Made by a program: the position numbers and the translations under genes. Shown one piece after another: positions 1 to 7,727 of a stretch of DNA of 13,966 bases. The stretch is from positions 1-13,966 of the forward strand of contig DAIEQP010000290.1 of NCBI GenBank assembly GCA_027347805.1, given 5' to 3'. This stretch comes from Ignavibacteria bacterium. GTDB taxonomy: Bacteria; Bacteroidota; Ignavibacteria; Ignavibacteriales; Melioribacteraceae. The notes under the pieces were generated by a model. That model was not told the DNA's origin, did not search any database, and worked only from the letters and a program-made list of their open reading frames with translations. Numbering within the stretch: the first letter of the stretch is position 1; the number at the start of each line of letters is the position of its first letter.

Positions 1-429
1 AGTACCTTTTCCGTTTTTATTAAATCTGTAATGATCATGAATATGTTCAGGACCATCCAGTGAGAGCCCTACTAAAAAATTATATTTAGTAAGAAAGTTT
101 GCCCATTCCTGATTAATTAAAATTCCATTTGTTTGCAAACCATTGCCAACAACTTTTCCCTCTCCATATTTTTCCTGGAATTCAACAGCTTTTCTAAAAA
201 ATGATAAACCCATTAAAGTAGGCTCACCACCCTGCCAGCCGAATGAAACATGTTGTGGACTATTTTGAAAAGCCTGCTTTACAAGTTCTTCAAGAACCTT
301 TAAAGACATTCGATGAATTTTATTTTCAGAAAAGTATTCGGCTTTATCCAGATAAAAACAATAAACACAATCAAGGTTACAATCTGGTCCGCTTGGTTTT
401 ATTAAAAGTGAGTTTAATATTTTTTTCAT
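1..429 (-). CDS. Anaerobic sulfatase-maturating enzyme (anSME), radical SAM, N-terminal 143 residues, 3' end beyond window
   Basis: Converts the active-site cysteine (or serine) of sulfatases to formylglycine in the cytoplasm using S-adenosylmethionine and iron-sulfur clusters. The reading frame is open from ATG 429-427 to the left edge. It begins MKKILNSLLIKPSGPDCNLD and carries the radical-SAM cluster motif Cys17-x3-Cys21-x2-Cys24 followed by FYLDK. GWQGGEP (64-70), QTNG (99-102) and GLSLDGP (121-127) match this family closely. The C-terminal SPASM region with the auxiliary clusters lies outside the window; family members are usually about 370-400 residues. Its ATG overlaps the TGA of the upstream esterase gene as ATGA (426-429), implying translational coupling. 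The Cys-type sulfatase two genes upstream is its obvious client. A different radical SAM/SPASM maturase is the only alternative, and the client gene nearby argues against it. Confidence 0.93.
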   Translation of the reverse strand, partial: MKKILNSLLIKPSGPDCNLDCVYCFYLDKAEYFSENKIHRMSLKVLEELVKQAFQNSPQHVSFGWQGGEPTLMGLSFFRKAVEFQEKYGEGKVVGNGLQTNGILINQEWANFLTKYNFLVGLSLDGPEHIHDHYRFNKNGKGT

Positions 430-1304
430 TTTACATTATCAGGTTTAAGAGTCGGCTCACCTTCAAGATATCCCATGGACTTCAAAAACTTATCTGTTTC
501 AAGTAAAGTCTCAAAATATTTACTTTTATTGTAGAAGCCATGTTTTTCATTTTCATAAAGAATTAAATCACATCTTATTCCCAATTTTTCCATTTCATTT
601 TTATATTTTTCTCCGGTTGAAACAGGAATTAAATGATCGGCTGTACCAAGCATAAACAATGTTGGAGGAGATTGTAAACTAAGATTATGCAACGGAGAAA
701 ATTCCTGCCAATACTCTTTAACTCTTTCATAGCCGTAACCATCAGGGCCATTATCAATCACGGGATTAAATAAAACAAGTGCATTAGGTTTAGAACTGAT
801 TGATTTATCTTCAAAATCTTCATCGAAAAATTTTAATGTTGCAGCAGCTGCGGCAATATGCCCGCCAGCAGAACCGCCTCCAGCGGCAATTCTATCAGAA
901 TCAATTCCAAATTCAAGAGCATGAGCGCGAACCCAGCGTATTGCAGATTTAGAGTCTTTCACACATTCTTTTGGAGTTGTTCCATTAGAATCGCGGAGGC
1001 GGTACTGTGCGGAAATTGCAACAATTCCTCTTGATGCTAGATATTCGGATTGCCTGAAAAATGATTTAGGAGATCCATTATTCCAGCCACCGCCATGAAA
1101 AAAAACAATAGCCGGCTTTTTTACTGCGGAATTGTTGTTCAGAGGAGTAAAAACAAAAAGCTTTAGTTTTATTGAATCGATAGTTTTATAAACAACTATT
1201 TGATTCGGTGTCTGCGCAATGTATTCTGATGTAAATAAAAAAAACAGTAAAAGAATAATTGCTGTATAAAATTTATTTGAAGTATTTCTAATTCTATTTC
1301 TCAT
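426..1304 (-). CDS. Secreted alpha/beta hydrolase, carbohydrate-esterase-like (Abhydrolase_3/BD-FAE type)
   Basis: A 292-residue alpha/beta-hydrolase, probably removing acetyl or other acyl groups from a glycan outside the cytoplasm. Residues 1-30 form a signal peptide (basic N-terminus, hydrophobic TAIILLLFFLF, cleavage near YIA/Q). The oxyanion-hole motif HGGGW is at 70-74, the nucleophile elbow GGGSAGG at 142-148 (Ser145), the likely acid is Asp223 in GTADHLIP, and the likely base is His255 in EKHGF, so the triad is intact. The order and spacing resemble the carboxylesterase/acetyl-xylan-esterase-like families often found beside sulfatases in polysaccharide loci. It starts 7 bp after the sulfatase stop and overlaps the anSME start. 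No convincing Shine-Dalgarno sequence precedes ATG 1304, which fits reinitiation or coupling. The substrate cannot be read from sequence; a peptidase or lipase role is possible but less likely. Confidence 0.85.
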   Translation of the reverse strand: MRNRIRNTSNKFYTAIILLLFFLFTSEYIAQTPNQIVVYKTIDSIKLKLFVFTPLNNNSAVKKPAIVFFHGGGWNNGSPKSFFRQSEYLASRGIVAISAQYRLRDSNGTTPKECVKDSKSAIRWVRAHALEFGIDSDRIAAGGGSAGGHIAAAAATLKFFDEDFEDKSISSKPNALVLFNPVIDNGPDGYGYERVKEYWQEFSPLHNLSLQSPPTLFMLGTADHLIPVSTGEKYKNEMEKLGIRCDLILYENEKHGFYNKSKYFETLLETDKFLKSMGYLEGEPTLKPDNVK

Positions 1305-1311
1305 AATTCAA

Positions 1312-2853
1312 TTATGGTTTTACATTTTTCCATCCTAATCCGCCATTCATCATCTCATGGAAAGTTTTTATTAATTCAGAATACTCAGGCTTCAGTGCAA
1401 TACTCTCTTTGCAGATCGGATCATTTTTCAAATCGTACAGTTCAGTAAATTTAACTTCATTTGATTTCTGATCAATCCATTCAGTGTAACGATATTGATC
1501 TGTTCTCATTGAGTATCCCATCATTTTTTTAGGGCGCGGATATTGACTGAAAGCAGCTTTTTTCCATTTATGATTCGGATCTTCCATAACCGGGACAAAA
1601 CTGGTTCCCTCCAATCCTTCAGGCAAAGGAAGTCCACACAATTCAGTAAGAGTAGGATAAATATCAACGAATTCTGTTAATGCATTACTTCTAATTCCTT
1701 TTGGATAATCCGGATCAGAAATTATCATTGGAACATGAGTGTCTAATTCGAAGTTTGTATGCTTACTCCATTGCGAATATTCACCCAGCTTCCAACCATG
1801 ATCTCCCCAGAGAATTATAATTGTATCTTTTCTTAAATCTAACTTGTCAAGTTCATTAAGCAGTTTACCAACTAATGCATCCGTATAACTTACACATGCA
1901 TAATACCCGTGAATTAATTCTTTTGTAGTAGCTTCATCGCACGGTCCCACTTCAGGAATATCAGAGTATGATCTAAGTTCACCCCAGGTTGTGAATGCAA
2001 TATCCGGTGCATTCTTAGGTTTATCAGGATAAGGCATTGCAATTTTTTCCCTATCGTACAGATCCCAGTATTTTTTGGGAGCGCAGAATGGCAGATGCGG
2101 TTTTCTAAATCCAACACCCAAGAAAAATGGCTGCCCATCTTTTTTAGCTTTTGCTGAAGGAGCTAATTTGTTTAATGATTCAATTGCTAGCTGGCAAATA
2201 TTTCCATCGAGGTAAGCTTCATCCGGAACATCAGCACATTCAGTTGCGTGAGCACGCATTCTAGTTGAGCCGGGTGATCCGTCTTCTGAATTCTCACCTT
2301 TTGCAGAAACCTTTCCACCTTCCTTCAATAATTTTAAATTTTCTTCAAGAACATAATTTGCACCGTTTCCAGGACGATGAGGAACACTATAAGATGCTTC
2401 ATCTTCCAGACCCACATGAAATAGTTTTCCGATTCCCTCTGAAAAATATCCATTGTTTTTAAAATGCTGCTGAAGTGTTACAACATCAGGCATTGTAGAT
2501 CTGATATGTGTTTTCAGATCATAAATTTTAGTTGTGTCGGGTCTTCTTCCGGTTAGTAAACTGGCTCTTGTAGGACCGCATACAGCTTGCTGGCAATAGG
2601 TTCTTTCAAATAAAACACCACTCTTTGCAAGCGAATCTATATTCGGCGATTTAATCATTGGGTGACCATAACAACCTAATTCAGGACGAAGGTCGTCAAC
2701 CGCAATGAACAAAATATTTTTCTTTCGAGGGATTATTTTGCTTAGTTCAAAATTCTTTTGACCAAATAATTTTTGAAATGGAGTTAGACCGACAATTCCA
2801 CCGACACCAATTATAGTAGAGTTTTTTAAAAAATCTCGTCTTGTTTGTCCCAT
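1312..2853 (-). CDS. Cys-type sulfatase, iduronate-2-sulfatase-like, Tat-exported
   Basis: A 513-residue type I sulfatase (alkaline phosphatase superfamily) hydrolysing a sulfate ester, most likely on a polysaccharide. The N-terminus has the twin-arginine motif RRDFLK (5-10) followed by a weakly hydrophobic Gly-rich stretch, so Tat export after cytoplasmic folding and maturation is likely. The catalytic signature C-G-P-T-R at 92-96, followed by ASLLTGRRPDT, contains the cysteine to be turned into formylglycine. Likely metal ligands are Asp53-Asp54 (AVDD) and Asp351-His352 (WGDHG), with a further SKHT at 363-366. GRRPDTTKIYDL is characteristic of iduronate-2-sulfatase-like members; the true substrate may be any 2-O-sulfated or other sugar. 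Length and motif order are complete. It lies 110 bp downstream of the beta-helix gene, and its maturase is encoded two genes further on. The Shine-Dalgarno sequence is weak (GAGAAA). Confidence 0.94.
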   Translation of the reverse strand: MGQTRRDFLKNSTIIGVGGIVGLTPFQKLFGQKNFELSKIIPRKKNILFIAVDDLRPELGCYGHPMIKSPNIDSLAKSGVLFERTYCQQAVCGPTRASLLTGRRPDTTKIYDLKTHIRSTMPDVVTLQQHFKNNGYFSEGIGKLFHVGLEDEASYSVPHRPGNGANYVLEENLKLLKEGGKVSAKGENSEDGSPGSTRMRAHATECADVPDEAYLDGNICQLAIESLNKLAPSAKAKKDGQPFFLGVGFRKPHLPFCAPKKYWDLYDREKIAMPYPDKPKNAPDIAFTTWGELRSYSDIPEVGPCDEATTKELIHGYYACVSYTDALVGKLLNELDKLDLRKDTIIILWGDHGWKLGEYSQWSKHTNFELDTHVPMIISDPDYPKGIRSNALTEFVDIYPTLTELCGLPLPEGLEGTSFVPVMEDPNHKWKKAAFSQYPRPKKMMGYSMRTDQYRYTEWIDQKSNEVKFTELYDLKNDPICKESIALKPEYSELIKTFHEMMNGGLGWKNVKP

Positions 2854-2907
2854 TTTTTTCTCGGATTATGTAACAATATTTAAAGGACTTTAATATAATT
2901 TAATTTT

Positions 2908-2942
2908 AGGACTCCGGATACGTGGAGGCGTTCCGGAGTCCT
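2908..2942 (-). repeat. Strong intergenic hairpin between beta-helix and sulfatase genes
   Basis: Perfect 11-bp inverted repeat: AGGACTCCGGA (2908-2918) and TCCGGAGTCCT (2932-2942). Inside it ACG (2920-2922) can pair with CGT (2929-2931) beyond a bulged T, leaving a TGGAGG loop. The GC-rich stem stands out in AT-rich DNA. In the direction of operon transcription the stem is followed by AAAATTAAATTA, not a T-run, so it is not a classic intrinsic terminator. More likely it is an RNA-stabilising or processing stem, or a partial attenuator separating receptor-side from enzyme-side expression. A dispersed palindromic repeat is another possibility. Confidence 0.7.
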
Positions 2943-2963
2943 ATTCAAGCAAGCGTAATGCGC

Positions 2964-4547
2964 TTACTTAATCAAAATCATTTTTTTAGAGAATGATTGA
3001 CCAGCAGTAACTAGACTATATATATATACTCCAGAAGAAAGTTTGGATGCATCAAAATCAACTTTGTATGTACCAGCCTGTTGTGTTTCATTAACTAGGG
3101 TTGCAACTTCTCTTCCGAGCATATCGAATACAACTAATTTTACTGCAGAATTTTTTGGTATACTATATGAAATATTTGTAACTGGATTAAATGGGTTAGG
3201 ATAATTCTGCATAAGTTCTATTGAAGAAGGAATAATACTTGATTCGAATTTTTCAATACCAGTGTATAATTTTTTCTTATCGGGATACCAATTCAAATCG
3301 CCAACTGGCAAACTTTTATCTCCAGCTGTATAAGATTTAGCAGTAGTACCGTATGAAGCAACTACAGTTTTAGTAGGATCAGCAGGAACGTTTTCCTGAT
3401 AATTAAACCACCAGTTTTCAGGCATGTCTGTTGCGTTTGGTGTTTTAATTGCAGCTTCTACCCAGGCAACAATATCAGTTGGTTCTTTCTGGAAAGTTAA
3501 TTCCTCAGAATAATAAGCTTTTGTTGAATCTGCACCCAAGGCTTTCATAATAGTAGAAGTTAAAATTCCAGGGGCTTTTGTTGAATCTTTATACTTTGCC
3601 CAGATATCAGTGTATTTCTTTTCCCAATAAATATTATTATTTCTTACAGTAATTTTTTGTGCAAATGTTTTACTTGTATCGATAGTTACAACATACATAT
3701 TTGTGTTTTCAGGCTGAGTTTGTTCAACTACTTTTCCGATAGGTTTTACTCTGTTCCAATGTGCCCCTAACACAATTGTATTGCGGAAAATGTTATTAGT
3801 CACTTTAAGAACTTTAGCTTTACCTGCCTGCAATCCTCCATGGTATCCTTCAGTAACTAAACTCGTATTATGATCAAATTCAACATAGTTTACTGTTGTT
3901 CCCATATTTCGCATTATACGATCAGTTAGATTAAAGAAAGTACAATTCCTAACTATTATTGTATCCGCAGTAGTAATTGTTCTAAGATCTACAACTCTTC
4001 CATTACCACCCAAAGATTTTGGATGACCAATGCTATGCATAAAACAATCGTCTATGTAAAGACTGCAGTCATTACTTTGAAGAGCAATAACACTTCCTCT
4101 ATCATGCATAATTTCGCAGCTAGTTAACCAAACACTTGCACCATTATATACGTTGATATAGCGATTACGAACACCGCCGGTCGGCTGATTAGCTTCAAGA
4201 ATTAAATTTTCCAGTTTACCGTTGCTTCTAAAATTTATATTATATGCATAAGTAGTACCTGAAGTAGGAGATGCCTGGAGCAACGGTTTAGGAGCTGTTC
4301 CGGCTTCTGCTCTTATGTATAAGAAGAAATCTTTATTCTCTATAGCTGAAACAACAGGATAATACCCGTTTCTTTTTAATTCATAAATTGTAACTTGTGG
4401 TGCTGCAGCTCTTCTTGCTGTTGAGTCAGCTTTAATTACTTTTGCTAACTCATCAACTAAATCGGGTGCAACCTTCACAATTCGTTGAGCTTGAATTGAG
4501 CTTATTGAAAAAAGAATAACAAGTAGAGTTGTTAGTAACTTTTTCAT
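2964..4547 (-). CDS. Secreted right-handed beta-helix protein with T9SS sorting domain (polysaccharide lyase/hydrolase-like)
   Basis: A 527-residue exported protein likely to bind or cleave a polysaccharide at the cell surface. Residues 1-20 are a signal peptide (MKKLLTTLLVILFSISSIQA). Residues about 100-310 hold repeated short beta-strand/turn units with Asn-rich turns (NGKLENLILE, NGASVWLTSCEI, DDCFMHSIG, VRNCTFFNLTD, VEFDHNT, VTNNIFRNT, VRNNNIYWEK), typical of parallel beta-helices of the chondroitinase B/pectate-lyase and DUF4957/DUF5123 kind. Residues about 445-527 are a type A T9SS C-terminal domain (QNYPNPFNP ... GREVATLVNE ... KKMILIK). I cannot identify catalytic residues, so enzyme activity is inference. 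ATG 4547 is chosen because AGGAG lies 8 bp upstream; an in-frame extension 13 codons longer has no such site and would spoil the signal peptide. It follows the receptor gene by 56 bp. Confidence 0.85.
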   Translation of the reverse strand: MKKLLTTLLVILFSISSIQAQRIVKVAPDLVDELAKVIKADSTARRAAAPQVTIYELKRNGYYPVVSAIENKDFFLYIRAEAGTAPKPLLQASPTSGTTYAYNINFRSNGKLENLILEANQPTGGVRNRYINVYNGASVWLTSCEIMHDRGSVIALQSNDCSLYIDDCFMHSIGHPKSLGGNGRVVDLRTITTADTIIVRNCTFFNLTDRIMRNMGTTVNYVEFDHNTSLVTEGYHGGLQAGKAKVLKVTNNIFRNTIVLGAHWNRVKPIGKVVEQTQPENTNMYVVTIDTSKTFAQKITVRNNNIYWEKKYTDIWAKYKDSTKAPGILTSTIMKALGADSTKAYYSEELTFQKEPTDIVAWVEAAIKTPNATDMPENWWFNYQENVPADPTKTVVASYGTTAKSYTAGDKSLPVGDLNWYPDKKKLYTGIEKFESSIIPSSIELMQNYPNPFNPVTNISYSIPKNSAVKLVVFDMLGREVATLVNETQQAGTYKVDFDASKLSSGVYIYSLVTAGQSFSKKMILIK

Positions 4548-4603
4548 GTTTACTTCTCCTCTTAGTAAATTAAATGAATAGTACATTTTATTTTATACAA
4601 CTT

Positions 4604-7495
4604 TTACAATATCAGTTCCAAACCAGCATTTGCATTCATTCCATAATAGTATTTGCTTGATGGATATGTTGTGCTTCCATAGAATGCTCTATCCGGCTGG
4701 TTTGTGATGTTCATTAAATTCATATGAACATTAATCCAATTAGTAATCTTGTATTTCATGGACATATCAAAACGGGTAAAAGCGTCATTCCATGTATCCT
4801 GTTCTGCAATTACACCTACACCCGAAATACTTGCACCTTGATAAAGAATGGAAAGTCTTACAGACAGGTCTCCCGAATCATAACCAAGAGATAAGTTTGC
4901 AATTTGTTCCGCCTGGCCCGGCATTGGTCCCTTTCTTTCTGTTTCATTGTAAGAGTATTGATATTTAGGAGGTCTTGAACCAGGAATAATTGTTGCAGTC
5001 ATATCAAAAAATGGAAATCCTGTTTCAGACCAGATTCTTGCGTAATTAGCATTAATTACTACACCTTTCAAAAATTCTGGCAGACCGGGATATAATGCCA
5101 GCTGGGTTTGAAGCTCTAATTCAAATCCCCATACTTTTGCATTTGGAGAATTTTCATAAGATGACATTTGATAACCACCTTCTCTTCCCGGAATACCAAG
5201 TTTTGCAATATCTTCTGGCTTAAGCACAATAGATTTTTTTGCATAAGAAACATCCTGCAAATCTTTTCTGAATCCACTTAATGAGAATAATCCGAAAATA
5301 TTATTATACACTGAGGCAGTTAAATTATAATTCCAAACTTTTGTTTCTATAAGATCCGGGTTACCTCTATCCAATGTTGCGTTAGTAATGTTGAATCTAG
5401 TAAAAGGTGATAACCAGGAATAATCGGGTCGTGCGATTGACTTATTAACAGAAAATTTCAAATCAGCCCATTCAACCGGCTTAATTTTTAGGTGTAAATG
5501 AGGGAAAATATGAGAGTAATTTTTTGAGTATGAAGTATCTTTTTGAATGCCTGATCGTCCATACACCTCATATGCTGTAGTCCAAACAGATTTATACCAA
5601 TTATCAGATGCTTCATAACGGAAACCAGGAATAATTGTAAATATCTGTCCAATATTTAATTGCCCCATAATGTATGCGGCTGCAACAGTTTCTTTTACAT
5701 CATAATTATTTGCTAGTTCATTGCGATCAAATTTAAATGTAGATTGTTGTACTTTACCCCAGCTGTTTACCTTATCTCTATCAAATACAGGGAAAAGCTT
5801 ATTCTCTTTATTAACGATATTTAGGAAATCACTTTGAGAGCTAATAAAGTTTTCAATTGTAATTCTTCCTGTTTTTGAGTTTGTGATAATGTTAGGATTA
5901 AGTGCTTTAGCAGCTGCAACAAATGATCCTCCCAAATAGTATTGCGCTTCACCTTCTCCAAAAGCATCATGTTCTCTAGTGCTTTCTATGTATTTACCAC
6001 CAGTTTTAATGAAAGCAGTAATTACATCAGAACCAAGACCTATTGGGATTTTTACATTGAACTGTCCAGTATAATCAGTCTGCAAAGTTTTATTCGGTGT
6101 CAGCCATGCTTCTCTTAAGTAAATGTCAGGAATATTATCTTTTGCAGATGGTATATAAGTGCTAAGATTATCTAACTGGAGTTTACTTTGATCGAAAGGT
6201 GAGGTCTGTTCCAATGACATTGAAACTTCATAATCATTATCAGTTTTTATATTATATCTGGAGAGCACAAAATCCAAATCCATTCCAAATAAATGAAATT
6301 CTCCATTGAGAGTATTGGTTAAACCAGCCACTTGAATTTCACTGTCACTTACATCATAAATAATTTTATCCGAAGCCCTTGCATCAAAATTTTTTCTTAC
6401 TGTAAATGGATTTCTTGTTGTAGAACTGTAAAGATTTGTAATCCAAATTGTACCATTTTCTAAAGCATAATCGAGAGTTAAACTTCCGCCCCATCTTTTT
6501 CTATCTTCAATAACATTTCTAATCGAAACAGAATTTCCTCTTACAGGAACGATTCCTGTTACTGGATCTCTCAAACCGCTTACGCTCCATGCACCGCTCC
6601 AGCTTTCCGAACTTCTATTTATTTTTTCATAATTAACTGCTGCTGCTATACCTAATGAATTTTCAAAAAATCTGTCTGTAAATTCACCCGCAGCTTTATA
6701 ATCACCGAATTCATTCTTCAATTGATTATAACCGGGATCCAACTTAATGCGGATTGTTCTCTCAGAAGGAGCTTTTTTAATTTTAAGATTGACAACTCCT
6801 CCAACAGCTTCAGCATCCATTTCCGGTGTTATTGCTTTGAATACTTCAATACCTTCAAGAGATTCGGAAGCAATCATACTCATATCAACAGATCTATCTC
6901 CGCCTGAGGTTGAAGGAATTTTAACACCATTAATTGTTATGGAATTTAATTTTGGTTCTAAACCGCGGACAACAACCTTCGTCGCCTCTCCGGCACCTCT
7001 TATTAATGAAACACCCGGGAGTCTCCCGACAGATTCTGCAGCATTTGCATCAGGCAATTCTCGAATACGATCTGCCGATACAACATTTACCATTGTATTA
7101 GAACTAATTTGCTGATTCATTGCTGCTACCTGCCCTCTCATCTGGGCAGTTACAATGATTTCCTTTCCATCAATCTGCATTGGACTAAGTTTAATATCAC
7201 GAACGACTTCATCTTTGCCGTTTAGAATTATTCTAAAAAATTTTGTTGTGTATCCTATGTATGATACTCTCACATCATAAGTGCCTGCGGGTATTTTTAC
7301 AACACGATATTCCCCTTCAATTGTAGCTGCGTCACCAAGAGCAGTTCCTTGCAGAAGAATTGTAGCTCCGAATAGTGATTCACCGGAAAGAGAATCTGTA
7401 ACAACTCCTCTTAGAGTTGATTGCGCTAGTATTTGGGGGACAAAAAAGGAGGAGAATATTATTAGGATAAATAAATTACTACAATGTTTTTTCAT
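4604..7495 (-). CDS. TonB-dependent receptor (TIGR01782-like), carboxypeptidase-regulatory-like N-domain
   Basis: A 963-residue outer-membrane active transporter, presumably importing a glycan fragment. Residues 1-24 are a signal peptide ending ILA/Q. Residues about 26-105 form a carboxypeptidase-regulatory-like beta-sandwich (LRGVVTDSLSGESLFGATI ... GEYRVVKIPAGTYDVRVSYIGY). A TonB-box-like EIIVTAQ is at 112-118. The plug covers about 130-245, with RELPDANAAESVGRLPGVSL and VRGLEPKLNSITINGVKIP; this wording is typical of TIGR01782 (Xanthomonas/Caulobacter polysaccharide) receptors rather than SusC. The rest is a beta-barrel of average size. No SusD gene follows. ATG 7495 is chosen because GAAGGAAG lies about 5 bp upstream; a TTG five codons earlier would put that site inside the gene. 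It is first in the operon and diverges from the membrane-bound regulator, which probably controls it. Confidence 0.92.
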   Translation of the reverse strand: MKKHCSNLFILIIFSSFFVPQILAQSTLRGVVTDSLSGESLFGATILLQGTALGDAATIEGEYRVVKIPAGTYDVRVSYIGYTTKFFRIILNGKDEVVRDIKLSPMQIDGKEIIVTAQMRGQVAAMNQQISSNTMVNVVSADRIRELPDANAAESVGRLPGVSLIRGAGEATKVVVRGLEPKLNSITINGVKIPSTSGGDRSVDMSMIASESLEGIEVFKAITPEMDAEAVGGVVNLKIKKAPSERTIRIKLDPGYNQLKNEFGDYKAAGEFTDRFFENSLGIAAAVNYEKINRSSESWSGAWSVSGLRDPVTGIVPVRGNSVSIRNVIEDRKRWGGSLTLDYALENGTIWITNLYSSTTRNPFTVRKNFDARASDKIIYDVSDSEIQVAGLTNTLNGEFHLFGMDLDFVLSRYNIKTDNDYEVSMSLEQTSPFDQSKLQLDNLSTYIPSAKDNIPDIYLREAWLTPNKTLQTDYTGQFNVKIPIGLGSDVITAFIKTGGKYIESTREHDAFGEGEAQYYLGGSFVAAAKALNPNIITNSKTGRITIENFISSQSDFLNIVNKENKLFPVFDRDKVNSWGKVQQSTFKFDRNELANNYDVKETVAAAYIMGQLNIGQIFTIIPGFRYEASDNWYKSVWTTAYEVYGRSGIQKDTSYSKNYSHIFPHLHLKIKPVEWADLKFSVNKSIARPDYSWLSPFTRFNITNATLDRGNPDLIETKVWNYNLTASVYNNIFGLFSLSGFRKDLQDVSYAKKSIVLKPEDIAKLGIPGREGGYQMSSYENSPNAKVWGFELELQTQLALYPGLPEFLKGVVINANYARIWSETGFPFFDMTATIIPGSRPPKYQYSYNETERKGPMPGQAEQIANLSLGYDSGDLSVRLSILYQGASISGVGVIAEQDTWNDAFTRFDMSMKYKITNWINVHMNLMNITNQPDRAFYGSTTYPSSKYYYGMNANAGLELIL

Positions 7496-7648
7496 ACACA
7501 CTTCCTTCAATTTCTAATTAAAATTGGTTATGATTTTGCTTAAGGAAATATTTTTGAACTATTTGAAGTTTTATGTTTTGGCTAATTTTTCATGTATAAA
7601 TAAATATTAATAATCTCTTGGATTTAAGTAAAAAGCCGAATAATTCAT

Positions 7649-7668
7649 GCAATTAACAGGTGAATTGC
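7649..7668. promoter_or_regulatory. Candidate operator: GCAATT-N8-AATTGC inverted repeat
   Basis: Perfect 6-bp arms GCAATT (7649-7654) and AATTGC (7663-7668) separated by 8 bp, giving arm centres about 14 bp apart. It sits about 60 bp upstream of the regulator ATG and 155 bp from the receptor ATG. Just downstream TTACGA appears twice (7670-7675 and 7696-7701). A dimeric DNA-binding protein could use such a site, but short AT-rich inverted repeats also arise by chance. Confidence 0.35.
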
Positions 7669-7680
7669 GTTACGAGTTGG

Positions 7681-7707
7681 TTTTTTAACCGTTTTTTACG
7701 ATTTTTT
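7681..7707. promoter_or_regulatory. Three helically phased T6 tracts (predicted bent DNA)
   Basis: Runs of six T begin at 7681, 7692 and 7702, that is 11 and 10 bp apart, close to one helical turn. A-tracts phased this way curve DNA intrinsically. The block lies 20-47 bp upstream of the regulator start, where curvature could help polymerase or regulator binding. The first run is also the centre of GGTT-TTTT-AACC (7679-7690). Confidence 0.5.
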
Positions 7708-7727
7708 GCAGAAGATATTTGAAGAAT

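Larger units (their letters stand above)
7496..7727. promoter_or_regulatory. Divergent control region between TonB receptor operon and membrane-anchored regulator
   Basis: Non-coding 232 bp, very AT-rich, between start codons pointing away from each other, so it must hold both promoters. It carries a 6-bp inverted repeat, a TTACGA direct repeat, a 9-bp TATTTGAAG direct repeat (7560-7568, 7716-7724) and phased T6 runs, listed separately where worthwhile. On the plus strand TATTTTTG (7549-7556) fits the Bacteroidota -7 consensus TAnnTTTG, but it would leave a leader of about 165 nt before the regulator. No CAAAnnTA (the same box on the minus strand) occurs here, so the operon promoter is not recognisable by this consensus. 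Confidence 0.75.

Noticed and set aside
243..506. Plus-strand open frame of 87 codons at the left edge
   Set aside because: It lies over the minus-strand anSME and esterase end, whose translations match known families strongly; the plus-strand product has no recognisable features.
6747..7115. Plus-strand open frame of 122 codons inside the TonB receptor gene
   Set aside because: The minus-strand frame encodes the conserved plug domain here; the plus-strand frame is a shadow.
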